Origin: Chloracidobacterium sp.
GTDB lineage: Bacteria; Acidobacteriota; Blastocatellia; Pyrinomonadales; Pyrinomonadaceae
Direction: 5' to 3'
NCBI GenBank assembly: GCA_015075585.1
Contig: JABTUB010000001.1
Coordinates: 1,598,501 to 1,662,500 of the forward strand
DNA length: 64,000 nucleotides
Shown: positions 1 through 9,685 of the stretch, piece after piece
Layout: each line of letters starts with the position of its first letter
Position numbering within the stretch: position 1 is the stretch's first letter
The notes under the pieces: generated by a model
The model's database searches: none
What the model was told of the DNA's origin: nothing
Seen by the model: only the letters and a program-made list of their open reading frames with translations
Made by a program: the position numbers and the translations under genes

Positions 1-1
1 T

Positions 2-505
2 ATGGTAAATTCCGCCTTGGTGAGTGATCAGGATAACAGGATCCGGGTTCGCGAAAGTGACGCTGAAGACGTCAGCCAATTCGCCGCTCCCTTTTTATTA
101 AAGGTCGGGGCCGCATTGATCGATTATATCGTCCTGTTGGTCTTTCCCATTTTGGGGCTGCTGTCAGAAAAGATATTCGGGCCCAACGGCCTCGATCTGG
201 TAACTGACAGAACGCTGTGGCTCTATGCGGCTCTTCTGGCAGGAGCGAATTGCGTTATTTTGCCGCTATTCACCGCCAGGACACTCGGCAAGGCGATAAC
301 AGGCATTCAGATCGTCCGGGCTGACGGAAAACCGGTCGAAGCGGGCAAGGTCTTTTTTCGCCAAACCGTTGGATACATACTGACATTGGCGACACTTTGT
401 CTTGGTTTTTTTCTCTCAGCGGTCAATTCCAGCGGGCGGTCGCTTCATGACCTGATATCGGGAACAATGGAGGTCAGGGCGTCTAGGAGACAGGTGCGGG
501 CGTAG
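2..505 (+). CDS. RDD family membrane protein
   Basis: A 167-residue protein with the layout of the RDD family (named for conserved Arg-Asp-Asp residues), small integral membrane proteins of mostly unknown role. After about 30 polar residues there is a first hydrophobic segment (around residues 32-55), a second near 72-92, and a third near 125-145. The stretch TLGKAITGIQIV around residue 95 matches the family's usual loop between helices. It ends 8 bases before the FHA phosphatase gene and probably shares its transcript. The ATG lies at base 2, so an earlier in-frame start outside the window cannot be excluded. The family call is fairly safe; no specific function can be given. Confidence 0.75.
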   Translation: MVNSALVSDQDNRIRVRESDAEDVSQFAAPFLLKVGAALIDYIVLLVFPILGLLSEKIFGPNGLDLVTDRTLWLYAALLAGANCVILPLFTARTLGKAITGIQIVRADGKPVEAGKVFFRQTVGYILTLATLCLGFFLSAVNSSGRSLHDLISGTMEVRASRRQVRA

Positions 506-513
506 GCGGCAGA

Positions 514-2172
514 ATGGCTCAGCTCTTTATTCAATACGGCGGACAGCCTGAAACGATCGTTCCGATCAACCGGCTTCGTACAACAATAGGCCGTTCGGCT
601 CGCAGTGACGTCTGTATTCCGGACGCATTTGCATCCCGCCTCCATGCTGAAGTTCGCAAGGAAGGCGACGCCTATTTCCTGCATGACCTCGGCTCCGCGA
701 ACGGCACACGCTACAACGGCAATATAGTTTCGGGGATGGTACCGCTGAATTCCGGCGGCATTATTCAGATCGGCGAGACGGCAATACGCTTTGAGGGCGA
801 TCGCCCGCAGATGTCTCCGATCTCGGCGACACTTGTCGGCGAAAATACCAATGCTCTTGACCCTTCGAAAACCATCGCGTTATCTGCCAGGCGAAGCCCG
901 ACGGCTGAATTTTTCAATTCCCAAGCCGCAACACGCACAGACCTGCTCGGGCTTATAAGCAAGGTCGGCGTTACGCTGCTTTCCTCAACAAGCCTTGAAG
1001 ATACGCTCGACCAAGTGGCGTCGCTGGTTTTTGACGCTGTTCCGGCGAAGCGCGTGATCATAATGCTCCGGGACGATGCGGCGGAAGGCGGCCTTGCGAT
1101 CAAGGTCGCTCGTGAACGAGGCCGAGCGGAGCCGCTTGACCAAGTACGCATCAGCCGCAATGTAATGACCGAGGTCATTCATAACGGAAAGTCCGTGTTG
1201 ACCGCGGACGCACAGCACGACCCAAAGCTTGCGAGCCAAACGATAGTGCTTCAAGGCATCCGCTCTGTACTTGCGGTTCCGCTTTGCGTTGACGAGCGGC
1301 ACGTTTTCGGGCTTATCTACGCAGATTCGCCTGCAACTGAAAGGGCGTTCAGCGAAGAGCATCTCGATATATTGACCACCCTTGCGTCGGTTGCTTCGAT
1401 CCGGGTTGAGAACGCGAGTTTGATGGACGAGCGGATCAACCGTGAACGCATGGAACGTGAGTTGGAACTCGCGACCGAGATCCAGCAACGTTTGCAGCCG
1501 TCCGCTCCGCCCTCGGTCGAAGGATACGATTTCCAAGGGATATCGTTCTCGTGCTATGAGATAGGCGGTGACTACTACGATTTTATACGGCGCGATGACG
1601 GTAAGATACTCGTGGCTCTTGGCGATGTTTCCGGCAAGGGTACAGCGGCGGCACTGCTGATGTCGAGCCTCCACGCTGCAATACACGCACAGGTGGCGTC
1701 GAACCGCGAACTCGCCGGAACCGTTGCATCGATCAACGAATATCTTGCGGAGAATACTCCCGCAAATCGTTTTGTTACACTATTTATCGCTGAACTCGAC
1801 CCCGACGGCGGGTCGTTGGAGTTCATAAACGCAGGGCACAATCCGCCTTTGATCGGCCGTGCTGACGGACGTATTGAACAACTCGAATCAGGTGGCCTTC
1901 CGCTCGGACTGATGGCTGCCGCTCAATACGAGACCGGCAACGCTCAACTCGGCCGCGGCGATGTGCTCTTCATCTATTCCGACGGCGTTTCCGAGGCTAA
2001 TGATGTTCAGGAAGAGGAGTTCGGAATGGATCGTCTGCGGCAGGTGATCCGGCACAATGTTCAGCGTTCTGCGTCAGGCATTCGTGATAAGGTCGAGTCG
2101 GCACTTTCCGAGTTCACCGGAACGGCTCCGGCTAACGACGATATTACGATCGTGATCGTCAAAAGGCTCTAA
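514..2172 (+). CDS. FHA-GAF-PP2C (SpoIIE/RsbU-type) serine phosphatase
   Basis: A 552-residue cytoplasmic signalling phosphatase. Residues 1-95 form an FHA phosphothreonine-binding domain with the expected GRSARSD, SRLHAE and SANGT motifs. Residues about 140-300 look like a GAF sensor domain. A short coiled coil (about 305-330) leads into a PP2C/SpoIIE phosphatase domain with GGDYYD near residue 351, GDVSGKG, and a terminal NDDITIV motif that carries the metal-binding aspartates. Proteins of this type dephosphorylate anti-anti-sigma factors or other phosphoproteins in partner-switching or Ser/Thr kinase pathways. No kinase or anti-sigma antagonist is seen nearby, so the substrate is unknown. 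The HD-GYP gene downstream has its own promoter. Confidence 0.9.
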   Translation: MAQLFIQYGGQPETIVPINRLRTTIGRSARSDVCIPDAFASRLHAEVRKEGDAYFLHDLGSANGTRYNGNIVSGMVPLNSGGIIQIGETAIRFEGDRPQMSPISATLVGENTNALDPSKTIALSARRSPTAEFFNSQAATRTDLLGLISKVGVTLLSSTSLEDTLDQVASLVFDAVPAKRVIIMLRDDAAEGGLAIKVARERGRAEPLDQVRISRNVMTEVIHNGKSVLTADAQHDPKLASQTIVLQGIRSVLAVPLCVDERHVFGLIYADSPATERAFSEEHLDILTTLASVASIRVENASLMDERINRERMERELELATEIQQRLQPSAPPSVEGYDFQGISFSCYEIGGDYYDFIRRDDGKILVALGDVSGKGTAAALLMSSLHAAIHAQVASNRELAGTVASINEYLAENTPANRFVTLFIAELDPDGGSLEFINAGHNPPLIGRADGRIEQLESGGLPLGLMAAAQYETGNAQLGRGDVLFIYSDGVSEANDVQEEEFGMDRLRQVIRHNVQRSASGIRDKVESALSEFTGTAPANDDITIVIVKRL

Positions 2173-2192
2173 TCATAAACAGTTAAAACTTG

Positions 2193-2222
2193 TTGACCAT
2201 ATCCGGCCTTTTTCGTTAAAAT
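2193..2222 (+). promoter_or_regulatory. Sigma70-type promoter of the HD-GYP gene
   Basis: A TTGACC -35 box (2193-2198) and a TAAAAT -10 box (2217-2222) are separated by 18 bases. The expected transcription start near 2229 gives a leader of about 28 bases before the ATG at 2257. Confidence 0.6.
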
Positions 2223-2256
2223 AATAAGGTACGGCGGCAGCTTGCGCCTTCCCATC

Positions 2257-4077
2257 ATGCCTTCCGAAAGAAAAAAACTCAGCCTTTTTGTTTTTGTGGT
2301 AGCCACGCTGCTTGCGGTCGGGCTGATCCCTCTCGTTCTGACGGGCTGGATCCTTTCGGACAAGAGCGCTCGGGAGCTGCGGGCCTCTGAAAATCGCTAT
2401 CAGATACAGCTTGTACAGGATAAAGCCCGGCAGATAGAAATGTTCGGCAAACGGTTCACGTCGATCGTTTCCGGACTCGCGACCGCTCTTGAAATGAGTA
2501 ACGACCGGCGCGTGATCGCATCGCCCGAGACTCAAAATAAACTTGCCGCGATCCTTAAGGACAACCCAGATCTGCTGGCCCTGTCGATACGGCCCGTAAA
2601 CTCATTGCCCATCACCATATTTCGTCCGGGCGGCCCGACGAGCGGAGTGCTTGAAAAGGCCGCGTCGGAGGCACACGCATCCGGCCCTGAGGTTAATGTA
2701 GGCGAACCGCAGGATGCGGGCGACGCTTCGCAGTTCCTGATGACCTTTGCCCGAACCATAACCCTCGACGGTGAAAGCGGCGTCAAGATCGTTGCGATCG
2801 CGTCGCTGCAGGGAATATCACAGGGAATTGTCGGAAGTGTCCGTGCAAAGGACGCGGACCTGTGGAAAGCAGGGCTTCCGATCGTCTTTGTGGTTGACCG
2901 GACCGGATCGACGGTCTTTCATCCGGACCCGAACCTTGTGGCTCAACGGCTGCCGATGATCGACCTTAAGATCGTGCAGGAGTGGATGGAATCAGGAACG
3001 CAGGTGCAATCGGCCCTTGTGCCGTTCACGGCGGATCATAACGGCGTAAAGCACGAAATGATCGGCGCGTACTCCACGGCGCGTTTCGGCGGCGACAACA
3101 CGTTCGGTGTTTTCACCATGCAGGACGAGAGCACGGCGCTTGCGTCGGTTGCGGAGATGCGAACTCAGACATGGATGATCAGCCTCGCATTTGCGGTGCT
3201 GGCGGTTATAGTCGGGCTTGTCGCTTCACGTTATTTGACCTCGCCCTTGATGCGACTCGTCAATGCCTCAAAGATGATCGCCGCGGGCGACTATTCCGTA
3301 AGGGTAAAGGCGAATAATGTTACCGAACTCGGTACACTCGGCGATTCGTTCAATCTAATGACCGAAAAGATCGAGGAGCAGATCGTAAAACTTGCTAGTG
3401 CCGCCAAGGAGAACCGGGAGCTCTTCGTCGGAACGGTCAAGGCGCTCGCCGCCGCCATAGACGGCAAGGATAAGTACACACGCGGCCACTCTGAACGTGT
3501 TGCGAGGATCTCTGTTGCGATAGGCAGACGTCTCGGAATGAGCAGTTCGGAGCTGGACGACCTTAGGATGGGCGCATTGCTCCATGATGTAGGCAAGATC
3601 GCAATAGACGACTCGATCCTTAAGAAAGCCGCACCGCTGACAGACGAAGAATACGAAATAATGAAGACCCATCCGCAGCGGGGCTACAAGATAATGTCAC
3701 AGATACCTGCGATGAAGGCATTTTTGCCCGCGATGTATATGCATCACGAAATGGTCAACGGCAAAGGCTATCCGCAGGGCCTCACAGGAGATCAAATACC
3801 GCTTCAAGCCAAGATCGTGTCAGTTGCCGATACCTTTGACGCAATGACGATAGATCGGCCGTATTCGAAAGCAATGGAGCTGACGGCCGCTCTTGAGCGT
3901 ATTCGGAGTTTTGTCGGCACGCGCTATGAAAGCGAGGTTGTCGAGGCTCTCGTGGATGCCTGCATCGAGGGCGAGGTGGGCCAGGGTATCATACGGCAGA
4001 TGGCCGAAAAGCGTGCGGCCGAATCTGCCGTAATGACGCATAACGAGGAGGCATTGCTTGACCGGATCGTTGCCTAA
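2257..4077 (+). CDS. Membrane sensor HD-GYP cyclic-di-GMP phosphodiesterase
   Basis: About 606 residues. A first transmembrane helix (about 8-28) and a second (about 307-327) bracket an extracytoplasmic sensor region of the Cache type. A HAMP linker follows (about 325-380), then a C-terminal HD-GYP domain with LLHDVG near residue 441 and an HHE...NGKGYP signature near residue 500. HD-GYP proteins hydrolyse cyclic di-GMP, and the intact HD and GYP motifs point to an active enzyme. A TTG codon at 2242 would add five residues; the ATG at 2257 is chosen because the hydrophobic segment follows MPSERKK directly. The stop overlaps the next start (TAATG), which indicates translational coupling to the GYF/zinc-finger gene. 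Confidence 0.9.
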   Translation: MPSERKKLSLFVFVVATLLAVGLIPLVLTGWILSDKSARELRASENRYQIQLVQDKARQIEMFGKRFTSIVSGLATALEMSNDRRVIASPETQNKLAAILKDNPDLLALSIRPVNSLPITIFRPGGPTSGVLEKAASEAHASGPEVNVGEPQDAGDASQFLMTFARTITLDGESGVKIVAIASLQGISQGIVGSVRAKDADLWKAGLPIVFVVDRTGSTVFHPDPNLVAQRLPMIDLKIVQEWMESGTQVQSALVPFTADHNGVKHEMIGAYSTARFGGDNTFGVFTMQDESTALASVAEMRTQTWMISLAFAVLAVIVGLVASRYLTSPLMRLVNASKMIAAGDYSVRVKANNVTELGTLGDSFNLMTEKIEEQIVKLASAAKENRELFVGTVKALAAAIDGKDKYTRGHSERVARISVAIGRRLGMSSSELDDLRMGALLHDVGKIAIDDSILKKAAPLTDEEYEIMKTHPQRGYKIMSQIPAMKAFLPAMYMHHEMVNGKGYPQGLTGDQIPLQAKIVSVADTFDAMTIDRPYSKAMELTAALERIRSFVGTRYESEVVEALVDACIEGEVGQGIIRQMAEKRAAESAVMTHNEEALLDRIVA

Positions 4078-5627
4078 TGTTCATGGAAATTGAAGATCCG
4101 CAAACATCTTGGGAAGTTGAGGTCGGCGGTGTCGTCTCCGTCGCAACTCTTGACGAACTCAAAGAAAAGATCGCCGCCGGTACAATATTGCCGATCGACC
4201 GCGTGAAAAAGGGAAACCTCAGGTGGATAGAGGCCGGCAAGGTTCCCGCTCTGTTATCGTTCTTCAACGCTGCGGGCATCAACGATGCCTCGGGCCCGAC
4301 CATCACGGAAACGAGCTCCCGGAAGACAACAGGGAACCTTGAAACTTCAGCAGGCCCAATGTGCGGTGTGCATACGGATACGGTTGCGGCATATTCCTGC
4401 GAGTCGTGCACGAACTCGTTCTGCAAAGCTTGTCCGACATCGTACGGCACAACGGTAAAGATATGCCCGTTCTGCGGCGCCATGTGCAAACCGATCGATA
4501 ATGCACAGCAGCCCAAAGGGCAGAGGCTTCAGCTCGTGCATCCGCGGACAGGCGAAAAGTTCGGCTTTGGCGACCTCGTCGATTCATTCGCATACCCATT
4601 TAGGCATCGGGCAAGCCTCATTCTCGGAGCGACGCTTTTTGCCGTCTTTCAGCTTGGGCAAATGGCAATAGGCATCGGCGGGATCGCGATGTTTGCGGGT
4701 GTTATCTTCGCAGCATTGCTTGCGAACGCGCTGGTCTTCGGCGTTCTTGCAAACACGATCGAAAATTTTGTTCAAGGCAAGCTGGATGCAAATTTTATGC
4801 CGGCCTTTGATGACTTTTCGACTTGGGACGATATCATACAACCATTCTTTCTCAGCATCGGCACCTATATCATTTCGTTCGGGCCGTTCATTGCGGCGGT
4901 GGTCGTCTCATTCTTCCTTATAATGAACACGCTGACGAGTGAGATCGACAAAGCCAAGGCAGATGCCGCCCGATCGGTCGATCCTGGGATCGCCTACAGC
5001 ATCAACCGAGCCGAACAAGGCGAAAAACTGAAAAAGATCGTCGATCAGGCTGCCGAGGCACAAAAGCGGAGAGTTGAAGCGATGGATCGTAACGAGGCTC
5101 TTCCGGAGGGATTTGATGCACAGCAGCAAGACGACGTGATCCGCCGCGACCGTGAGCTTCAAGCGATCGAACAACAGCAATTAGAAGCGGCGATTAAAGA
5201 CGCGGCTAAAAAGCAAGCCGATCAAGGCTTTATTTCGAAGATATCGGGCTTCGGCCCCGTGATCCTGATCATACAACTCGTTACGCTGCTTTGGGCTTTG
5301 TTCTATTTTCCGGCGGCATGTGCCGTTGCGGGCTACACGCGGTCATTCGGAGCAGTGATCAATCCGGCCGTCGGTCTTGACACGATCAGAAGGCTCGGCG
5401 GTTCGTATGTATTGCTATTGGTGATGACGGCAGTGATATCGACCGTTTACATTATCATCAGCGGGCTCATTCGCGGTGCCTTTGCTGCCTTTGAACTGCC
5501 GATGGCCGGAAATATTCCCGCGGTGTTCGTATCATCGCTCTTCGCATTTTTCTTCCTGATCGTCTTTTCGGCATTGCTGGGCCGTGCACTGTACAAAAAG
5601 GCGGATGTACTCGAACTGCCGACATAG
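4077..5627 (+). CDS. GYF-like, B-box zinc-finger, multi-pass membrane protein
   Basis: 516 residues with an unusual domain order. Residues about 9-62 resemble the bacterial GYF_2/DUF4339 domain (tryptophan-rich, with [16 protein letters not shown]). Residues about 98-140 hold a cysteine/histidine cluster ([20 protein letters not shown]) like a B-box zinc finger. The rest is a membrane region with hydrophobic stretches near 175-235, 260-285, 395-420, 445-470 and 480-505, split by a charged Gln/Lys-rich coiled-coil-like segment (about 300-385). It is translationally coupled to the HD-GYP gene and followed by a strong terminator, so it ends that transcript. GYF and B-box domains usually bind peptides or proteins. 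A role as an adaptor in the signalling group is inference, and the function is unknown. Confidence 0.7.
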   Translation: MFMEIEDPQTSWEVEVGGVVSVATLDELKEKIAAGTILPIDRVKKGNLRWIEAGKVPALLSFFNAAGINDASGPTITETSSRKTTGNLETSAGPMCGVHTDTVAAYSCESCTNSFCKACPTSYGTTVKICPFCGAMCKPIDNAQQPKGQRLQLVHPRTGEKFGFGDLVDSFAYPFRHRASLILGATLFAVFQLGQMAIGIGGIAMFAGVIFAALLANALVFGVLANTIENFVQGKLDANFMPAFDDFSTWDDIIQPFFLSIGTYIISFGPFIAAVVVSFFLIMNTLTSEIDKAKADAARSVDPGIAYSINRAEQGEKLKKIVDQAAEAQKRRVEAMDRNEALPEGFDAQQQDDVIRRDRELQAIEQQQLEAAIKDAAKKQADQGFISKISGFGPVILIIQLVTLLWALFYFPAACAVAGYTRSFGAVINPAVGLDTIRRLGGSYVLLLVMTAVISTVYIIISGLIRGAFAAFELPMAGNIPAVFVSSLFAFFFLIVFSALLGRALYKKADVLELPT

Positions 5628-5654
5628 GCATTTCCGACAATTGATATTGGTACG

Positions 5655-5687
5655 CATCGCACGTTGTTCGGCGTGCGATGTTTTTTT
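5655..5687 (+). terminator. Strong intrinsic terminator after the signalling genes
   Basis: A perfect 9-bp stem, CATCGCACG (5655-5663) with CGTGCGATG (5672-5680), has an 8-base loop and is followed by seven T residues. It separates the membrane-protein gene from ftsY. Confidence 0.9.
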
Positions 5688-5692
5688 ATACT
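5664..5692 (+). promoter_or_regulatory. Probable ftsY promoter embedded in the terminator
   Basis: TTGTTC (5664-5669) lies in the loop of the terminator hairpin and TATACT (5687-5692) overlaps the end of its T-run, with exact 17-base spacing. Transcription would start near 5699, about 29 bases before the ftsY ATG. Confidence 0.5.
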
Positions 5693-5727
5693 TGATTATT
5701 TACGGGTGCGGCCCGGACGGTTGTTGT

Positions 5728-6762
5728 ATGGCGTTATTTTGGCGAAGAAAGAAAGGCGGCGGTTCTTCAAGCTCGGTGCTTGGCCTCGACAGGTCGATCG
5801 AGGAACTGAAAGCTCAAGAGGAAGCTGCCGAACGCGAGCTCGGTGTGCGGTTCTCGAATGCGATCGAAAAGACGCGCAATTCGATCAATGATCGCCTAGA
5901 CACCATCTTTGAAGGGCGAAAACAGATCGATTCCGGGTTGCTCGATGAATTGGAAGAGATGCTGATCTCGACCGATATCGGCGTTGCGACGACGATGGAG
6001 ATCCTGGAAGCGGTTCGCCAAGGCGTGGACAGGTCGGAAATAACCGACCTTGGTGCATTGAAGGCCTCTATCAAACGACGGCTTATTTCCATCCTTGAGC
6101 ACACCAAAACGATCGGCGTTGCGGACGAGCGTGCGGTTGATGAGGCGATCAAGCCTTATGTTCTGATGGTCGTCGGAGTTAACGGTGTCGGCAAGACCAC
6201 GACGATCGGCAAACTCGCACAGCGAATCAAGGATGAAGGCAATGATGTCCTGATATGTGCGGCCGATACTTTTCGAGCCGCTGCAAGCGATCAGCTTGAG
6301 ATCTGGGCGGAGCGTGCCGGTGTCGATATTGTCCAGCAAAAGCAAGGAACCGATCCGGCGGCGGTTCTTTTTGATGCATTGGCAGCCGCAAAGGCGAGAA
6401 AGTCCGATGTTTTGATCGTTGATACGGCAGGCAGGCTCCACAATAAGGTAAATCTAATGGCGGAGCTTGAGAAGATGAAGCGCATAGCGGGCCGCGAAGT
6501 GGTAGGCGCACCGCACGAGACGCTTCTTGTCATCGATGCCGTGACCGGGCAGAATGGCCTGGAACAAGCGAGACAGTTCATGAAGGCAGCCGACGTGACG
6601 GGCATCGTCCTGACAAAGCTCGACGGCACGGCAAAGGGCGGCATCGCCGTTGCGATCTCAAAGGAGTTGAACCTTCCGATCAGATATGTCGGCATCGGCG
6701 AGCAGGTGGATGACCTTATTATTTTTGACGCCGAAGATTACGTTAACGGGCTGTTCAATTAA
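5728..6762 (+). CDS. ftsY: Signal recognition particle receptor FtsY
   Basis: A 344-residue SRP receptor GTPase that docks ribosome-SRP complexes at the membrane for co-translational insertion. A short basic N-terminus ([12 protein letters not shown]) is followed by the helical N domain. The G domain has GVNGVGKTT near residue 150, DTAGR (G3) and [10 protein letters not shown] (G4). The ATG at 5728 is chosen because upstream in-frame codons translate the terminator region. The long acidic A domain seen in Escherichia coli is absent, as in many bacteria. ribD starts immediately after the stop with no gap. Confidence 0.97.
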   Translation: MALFWRRKKGGGSSSSVLGLDRSIEELKAQEEAAERELGVRFSNAIEKTRNSINDRLDTIFEGRKQIDSGLLDELEEMLISTDIGVATTMEILEAVRQGVDRSEITDLGALKASIKRRLISILEHTKTIGVADERAVDEAIKPYVLMVVGVNGVGKTTTIGKLAQRIKDEGNDVLICAADTFRAAASDQLEIWAERAGVDIVQQKQGTDPAAVLFDALAAAKARKSDVLIVDTAGRLHNKVNLMAELEKMKRIAGREVVGAPHETLLVIDAVTGQNGLEQARQFMKAADVTGIVLTKLDGTAKGGIAVAISKELNLPIRYVGIGEQVDDLIIFDAEDYVNGLFN

Positions 6763-7854
6763 ATGGAATTCGAGGATCGCGACATTGAGCTGACAAAGCG
6801 GGCGCTTGAACTCGCCGCAAAGGGCGTCGGTTTGGTCTCGCCGAATCCGCTGGTCGGATGCGTGATCGTGGATAAGAACGGCGAGGTCGCGGGCGAGGGA
6901 ACTTATACATTCGATAATTTGATACACGCAGAGGCCATCGCCCTAGCGGCCGCGGGTGAGCGTGCGAGAGGCGGCACCGCGTATGTTTCGCTCGAGCCTC
7001 ACAGCCATCAGGGACGCACCGGCCCATGTACGGAAGCTCTTATCAAGGCAGGGATACGCCGAGTCGTGTGTCCGATCGACGACCCGAACCCGCTCGTCTC
7101 AGGGCGAGGTTTTGAGCAGCTGCGCAGGCAAGGGGTCGAGGTTGTTACAGGCATCCTTGCGAATGAAGCGAAGGAGCAGAACGAAAAGTTCATCTGCTGG
7201 CACGACAAGCAAAGGCCGTTCGTGCATCTGAAATTGGCGATATCGCTGGATGGACGCATTGCTGCCGGAAAGAGCGTTTCGACGGCTCTTTCGGGTGAAG
7301 CGGCACGACGTTATGTGCAGGAGCTTCGGCACTCGCACGACGCAATACTTATCGGAAGCGGAACCGCCGTAATCGACGATCCGAAGCTGACCGATAGAAG
7401 CGAAAAGCCGCGACGCAGGCCGCTTCTCCGCGTGATCTTGGATGGGCGCGGCCGCATCTCGCCCAAGCTTCAAGTCGCACATACCGACGCCGCCCCGACC
7501 ATCGTTTATACGGCATCCGATCTGCCGGAAGCCGATAAATTAGGATCTCAGGGCGTCTCTGTCGCAGCCATCGATCCGCGGAACCTTCGCTCGGTGCTTG
7601 CCGATCTCAAGGAACGCGAGGTCCAAAGCGTCCTTGTCGAAGGCGGCAGCGAGGTCGCCGGTTCCTTCGTCGATGCAAGGCTTGTCGATAAGGTAACGTT
7701 CGTGATCTCGCCGCTAATTATCGGCGGCTCGGCACCGATGGCGGTTGCGGGCCGCGGAATAACCGATATCGCCGATGCAATGCGCCTCGCCGAGGTTACG
7801 GTCAAGCCGTTGGGCAACGATGTAATTCTTACGGGCTATCCCGAAGCTCGATGA
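6763..7854 (+). CDS. ribD: Bifunctional riboflavin biosynthesis deaminase/reductase RibD
   Basis: 363 residues that carry out the second and third steps of riboflavin synthesis: deamination of the pyrimidine intermediate and reduction of its ribosyl side chain. The N-terminal deaminase domain has HAE at residues 55-57 with the catalytic Glu. The zinc motif, normally PC(S/N)HxGRTPPC, reads PHSHQGRTGPC here, so the first zinc cysteine is His80 (codon CAC) while Cys89 is kept. The C-terminal reductase domain (about 148-360) has KLAISLDGRIA and LVEGGSEVAGSF. It abuts ftsY and overlaps rsmA by four bases (ATGA). The identity is safe; the deaminase zinc site is atypical. Confidence 0.95.
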   Translation: MEFEDRDIELTKRALELAAKGVGLVSPNPLVGCVIVDKNGEVAGEGTYTFDNLIHAEAIALAAAGERARGGTAYVSLEPHSHQGRTGPCTEALIKAGIRRVVCPIDDPNPLVSGRGFEQLRRQGVEVVTGILANEAKEQNEKFICWHDKQRPFVHLKLAISLDGRIAAGKSVSTALSGEAARRYVQELRHSHDAILIGSGTAVIDDPKLTDRSEKPRRRPLLRVILDGRGRISPKLQVAHTDAAPTIVYTASDLPEADKLGSQGVSVAAIDPRNLRSVLADLKEREVQSVLVEGGSEVAGSFVDARLVDKVTFVISPLIIGGSAPMAVAGRGITDIADAMRLAEVTVKPLGNDVILTGYPEAR

Positions 7855-8657
7855 ACGCTGAACAACACAGGCCGAAACGCTCTCTCGGGCAAAACTTTCT
7901 GATCGATCAGCGAGTGGTCTCAAAGATCGTTGACGCACTTGATGTCGATGCGGACGATCATGTGATCGAGATCGGCCCGGGCCGCGGCGCTTTGACCGAG
8001 CGGCTGGCGGGATCGGGAGCGTTCGTAACCGTGATCGAACTCGACCGCCATCTTGCCGGTGAGCTGAAAGGCAGATACAAGGATATTTCGCGTTTTCAAT
8101 GCATCGAGGCGAGCGTGCTGGATGTCGATCTTAGCCGCATCTCGTCTGCCGGCACGACAAAACTTCTCGGCAATCTGCCATACAATATTTCAACGCCGAT
8201 CCTGCAAAAGCTTGCTTCTGAAGCCCAACCGTTCGAACGCGTGATCGTGATGGTTCAGCGCGAGGTTGCCGCTCGAATGACGGCGAACGCCGGCGATAGT
8301 GAACGCGGCTTTCTGACCGTGATGCTCGAACAGGCATTCACAATGCGGCGGCTGTTCGATGTTGCACCGGCGACTTTTCGTCCGATCCCGAAGGTTTGGA
8401 GCGCGGTCGTCGAGATGATCCCGACACGCTCGGAGTTTGCCTCGCACCAGGAGTTTAGAAACCTCGTGAGCGGCGCATTTCTGCAAAAGCGAAAGACGCT
8501 TGTGAATAATCTCAAAGCGCGGTATCCCGATATCGCAAATGTCCTTGCCGAACTCGGCATCGATCAAATGACCCGTGCCGAAAGCCTCACTGCGTCGCAA
8601 TGGCGTGCGCTCTTTGCACGTCTGCACGTCGGCGCCGAGCCGAATTTCCGCGCATAA
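7851..8657 (+). CDS. rsmA: 16S rRNA dimethyladenosine transferase RsmA (KsgA)
   Basis: A 268-residue S-adenosylmethionine-dependent enzyme that dimethylates two adjacent adenosines near the 3' end of 16S rRNA during small-subunit maturation. It shows the family N-terminus GQNFLID, the SAM-binding motif EIGPGRGALTE near residue 44, and the catalytic NLPYNIS motif near residue 106. The length is normal. The start overlaps the ribD stop (ATGA), so the two are co-translated. It converges on terC, leaving only 13 bases between stops. Confidence 0.97.
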   Translation: MNAEQHRPKRSLGQNFLIDQRVVSKIVDALDVDADDHVIEIGPGRGALTERLAGSGAFVTVIELDRHLAGELKGRYKDISRFQCIEASVLDVDLSRISSAGTTKLLGNLPYNISTPILQKLASEAQPFERVIVMVQREVAARMTANAGDSERGFLTVMLEQAFTMRRLFDVAPATFRPIPKVWSAVVEMIPTRSEFASHQEFRNLVSGAFLQKRKTLVNNLKARYPDIANVLAELGIDQMTRAESLTASQWRALFARLHVGAEPNFRA

Positions 8658-8670
8658 CCCGCGGCGTGTT

Positions 8671-9654
8671 CTACTGCTCCGTTATGTGTATTTCCTCGTC
8701 GGGGCCGCGACGGATCATCATCGACAACACGACCGAGCAGCCTATCGTAAAAACAATGATCCCCAACGATAACGCGATAGGGAAGCCTCCGACCGCCGCA
8801 TCGAGCCAGACCATTTTGAGGCCGACAAAGATCAGTATGACGGCAAGACCGTATTTGAGCAGCCAGAACTTCTCGATAACGCCTGCCAGCATAAAGTACA
8901 TCGACCGCAGGCCCAAGATCGCAAAGATATTTGACGTAAAGACGATAAACGGCTCGTTAGTAACCGCAAAGATCGCCGGTACGCTGTCAACGGCAAAGAT
9001 GATATCTGTCGCCTCAAGAAATAAAAGTGCGATAAAAAGCGGCGTTGCGTGATGCTTGCCGCCGATCCGCGTGAAGAAATCCTTGCCCGAAATGCTGTGC
9101 GTAACGGGCGTGAACTTCTTAAATATTCTTATCAGAAGGTTCTTTTCAGGCTCGATCTCCTCCGACCCGGAAAAAACCATCTTAATGCCCGTTACGATCA
9201 GGAATGCACCGAACAGATACACGATCCAATGAATCTGCATCAAAGCCGAGCCGAGAGCGATGAAGATCGCACGAAACACCAACGCTCCGAGTATGCCGTA
9301 GAACAGAACGCGGTGCTTATAAACAGCCGGGATCGCAAAGTAACTGAAAACGAGGACAAAGACGAAGATATTATCGACCGAGAGCGAATATTCAAGGATA
9401 TAGCCGGTCAGGAACTCGAGCGTCGTTTGTTTGGCAGCGAATGCACCGAATTTCGCATTTGTATAAAGGAATAGCAGGGCAGCAAAGATACTTGCGAGGG
9501 CAACCCACACTGCACTCCACGTTGCAGCCTCTTTGAATGAGACAACGTGTTCCTTTCGATTGAAAACGCCCAGATCGAGAGCGAGCATTATAAGGACGAA
9601 GATGAGAAAACCGGCGTAGAACGGCCAATAGTCGGCGAATGGAAAAAGCAGCAT
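8671..9654 (-). CDS. TerC-family membrane transporter (probable manganese exporter)
   Basis: A 327-residue polytopic membrane protein of the TerC/Alx/YkoY family, with about nine hydrophobic segments. Conserved acidic sites include EYSLSVDNIFV near residue 92 and EATDIIFAVDSVPAI near residue 213. Members of this family export manganese, including when exoenzymes are being metallated. The leader carries a yybP-ykoY riboswitch, which in other bacteria senses Mn2+ and switches on such transporters, so manganese efflux is the best reading here. Tellurium resistance, the historical name, is not implied. Confidence 0.93.
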   Translation of the reverse strand: MLLFPFADYWPFYAGFLIFVLIMLALDLGVFNRKEHVVSFKEAATWSAVWVALASIFAALLFLYTNAKFGAFAAKQTTLEFLTGYILEYSLSVDNIFVFVLVFSYFAIPAVYKHRVLFYGILGALVFRAIFIALGSALMQIHWIVYLFGAFLIVTGIKMVFSGSEEIEPEKNLLIRIFKKFTPVTHSISGKDFFTRIGGKHHATPLFIALLFLEATDIIFAVDSVPAIFAVTNEPFIVFTSNIFAILGLRSMYFMLAGVIEKFWLLKYGLAVILIFVGLKMVWLDAAVGGFPIALSLGIIVFTIGCSVVLSMMIRRGPDEEIHITEQ

Positions 9655-9685
9655 CTAGGTTTAGTTTCGATGCCTGCAAATAAAT

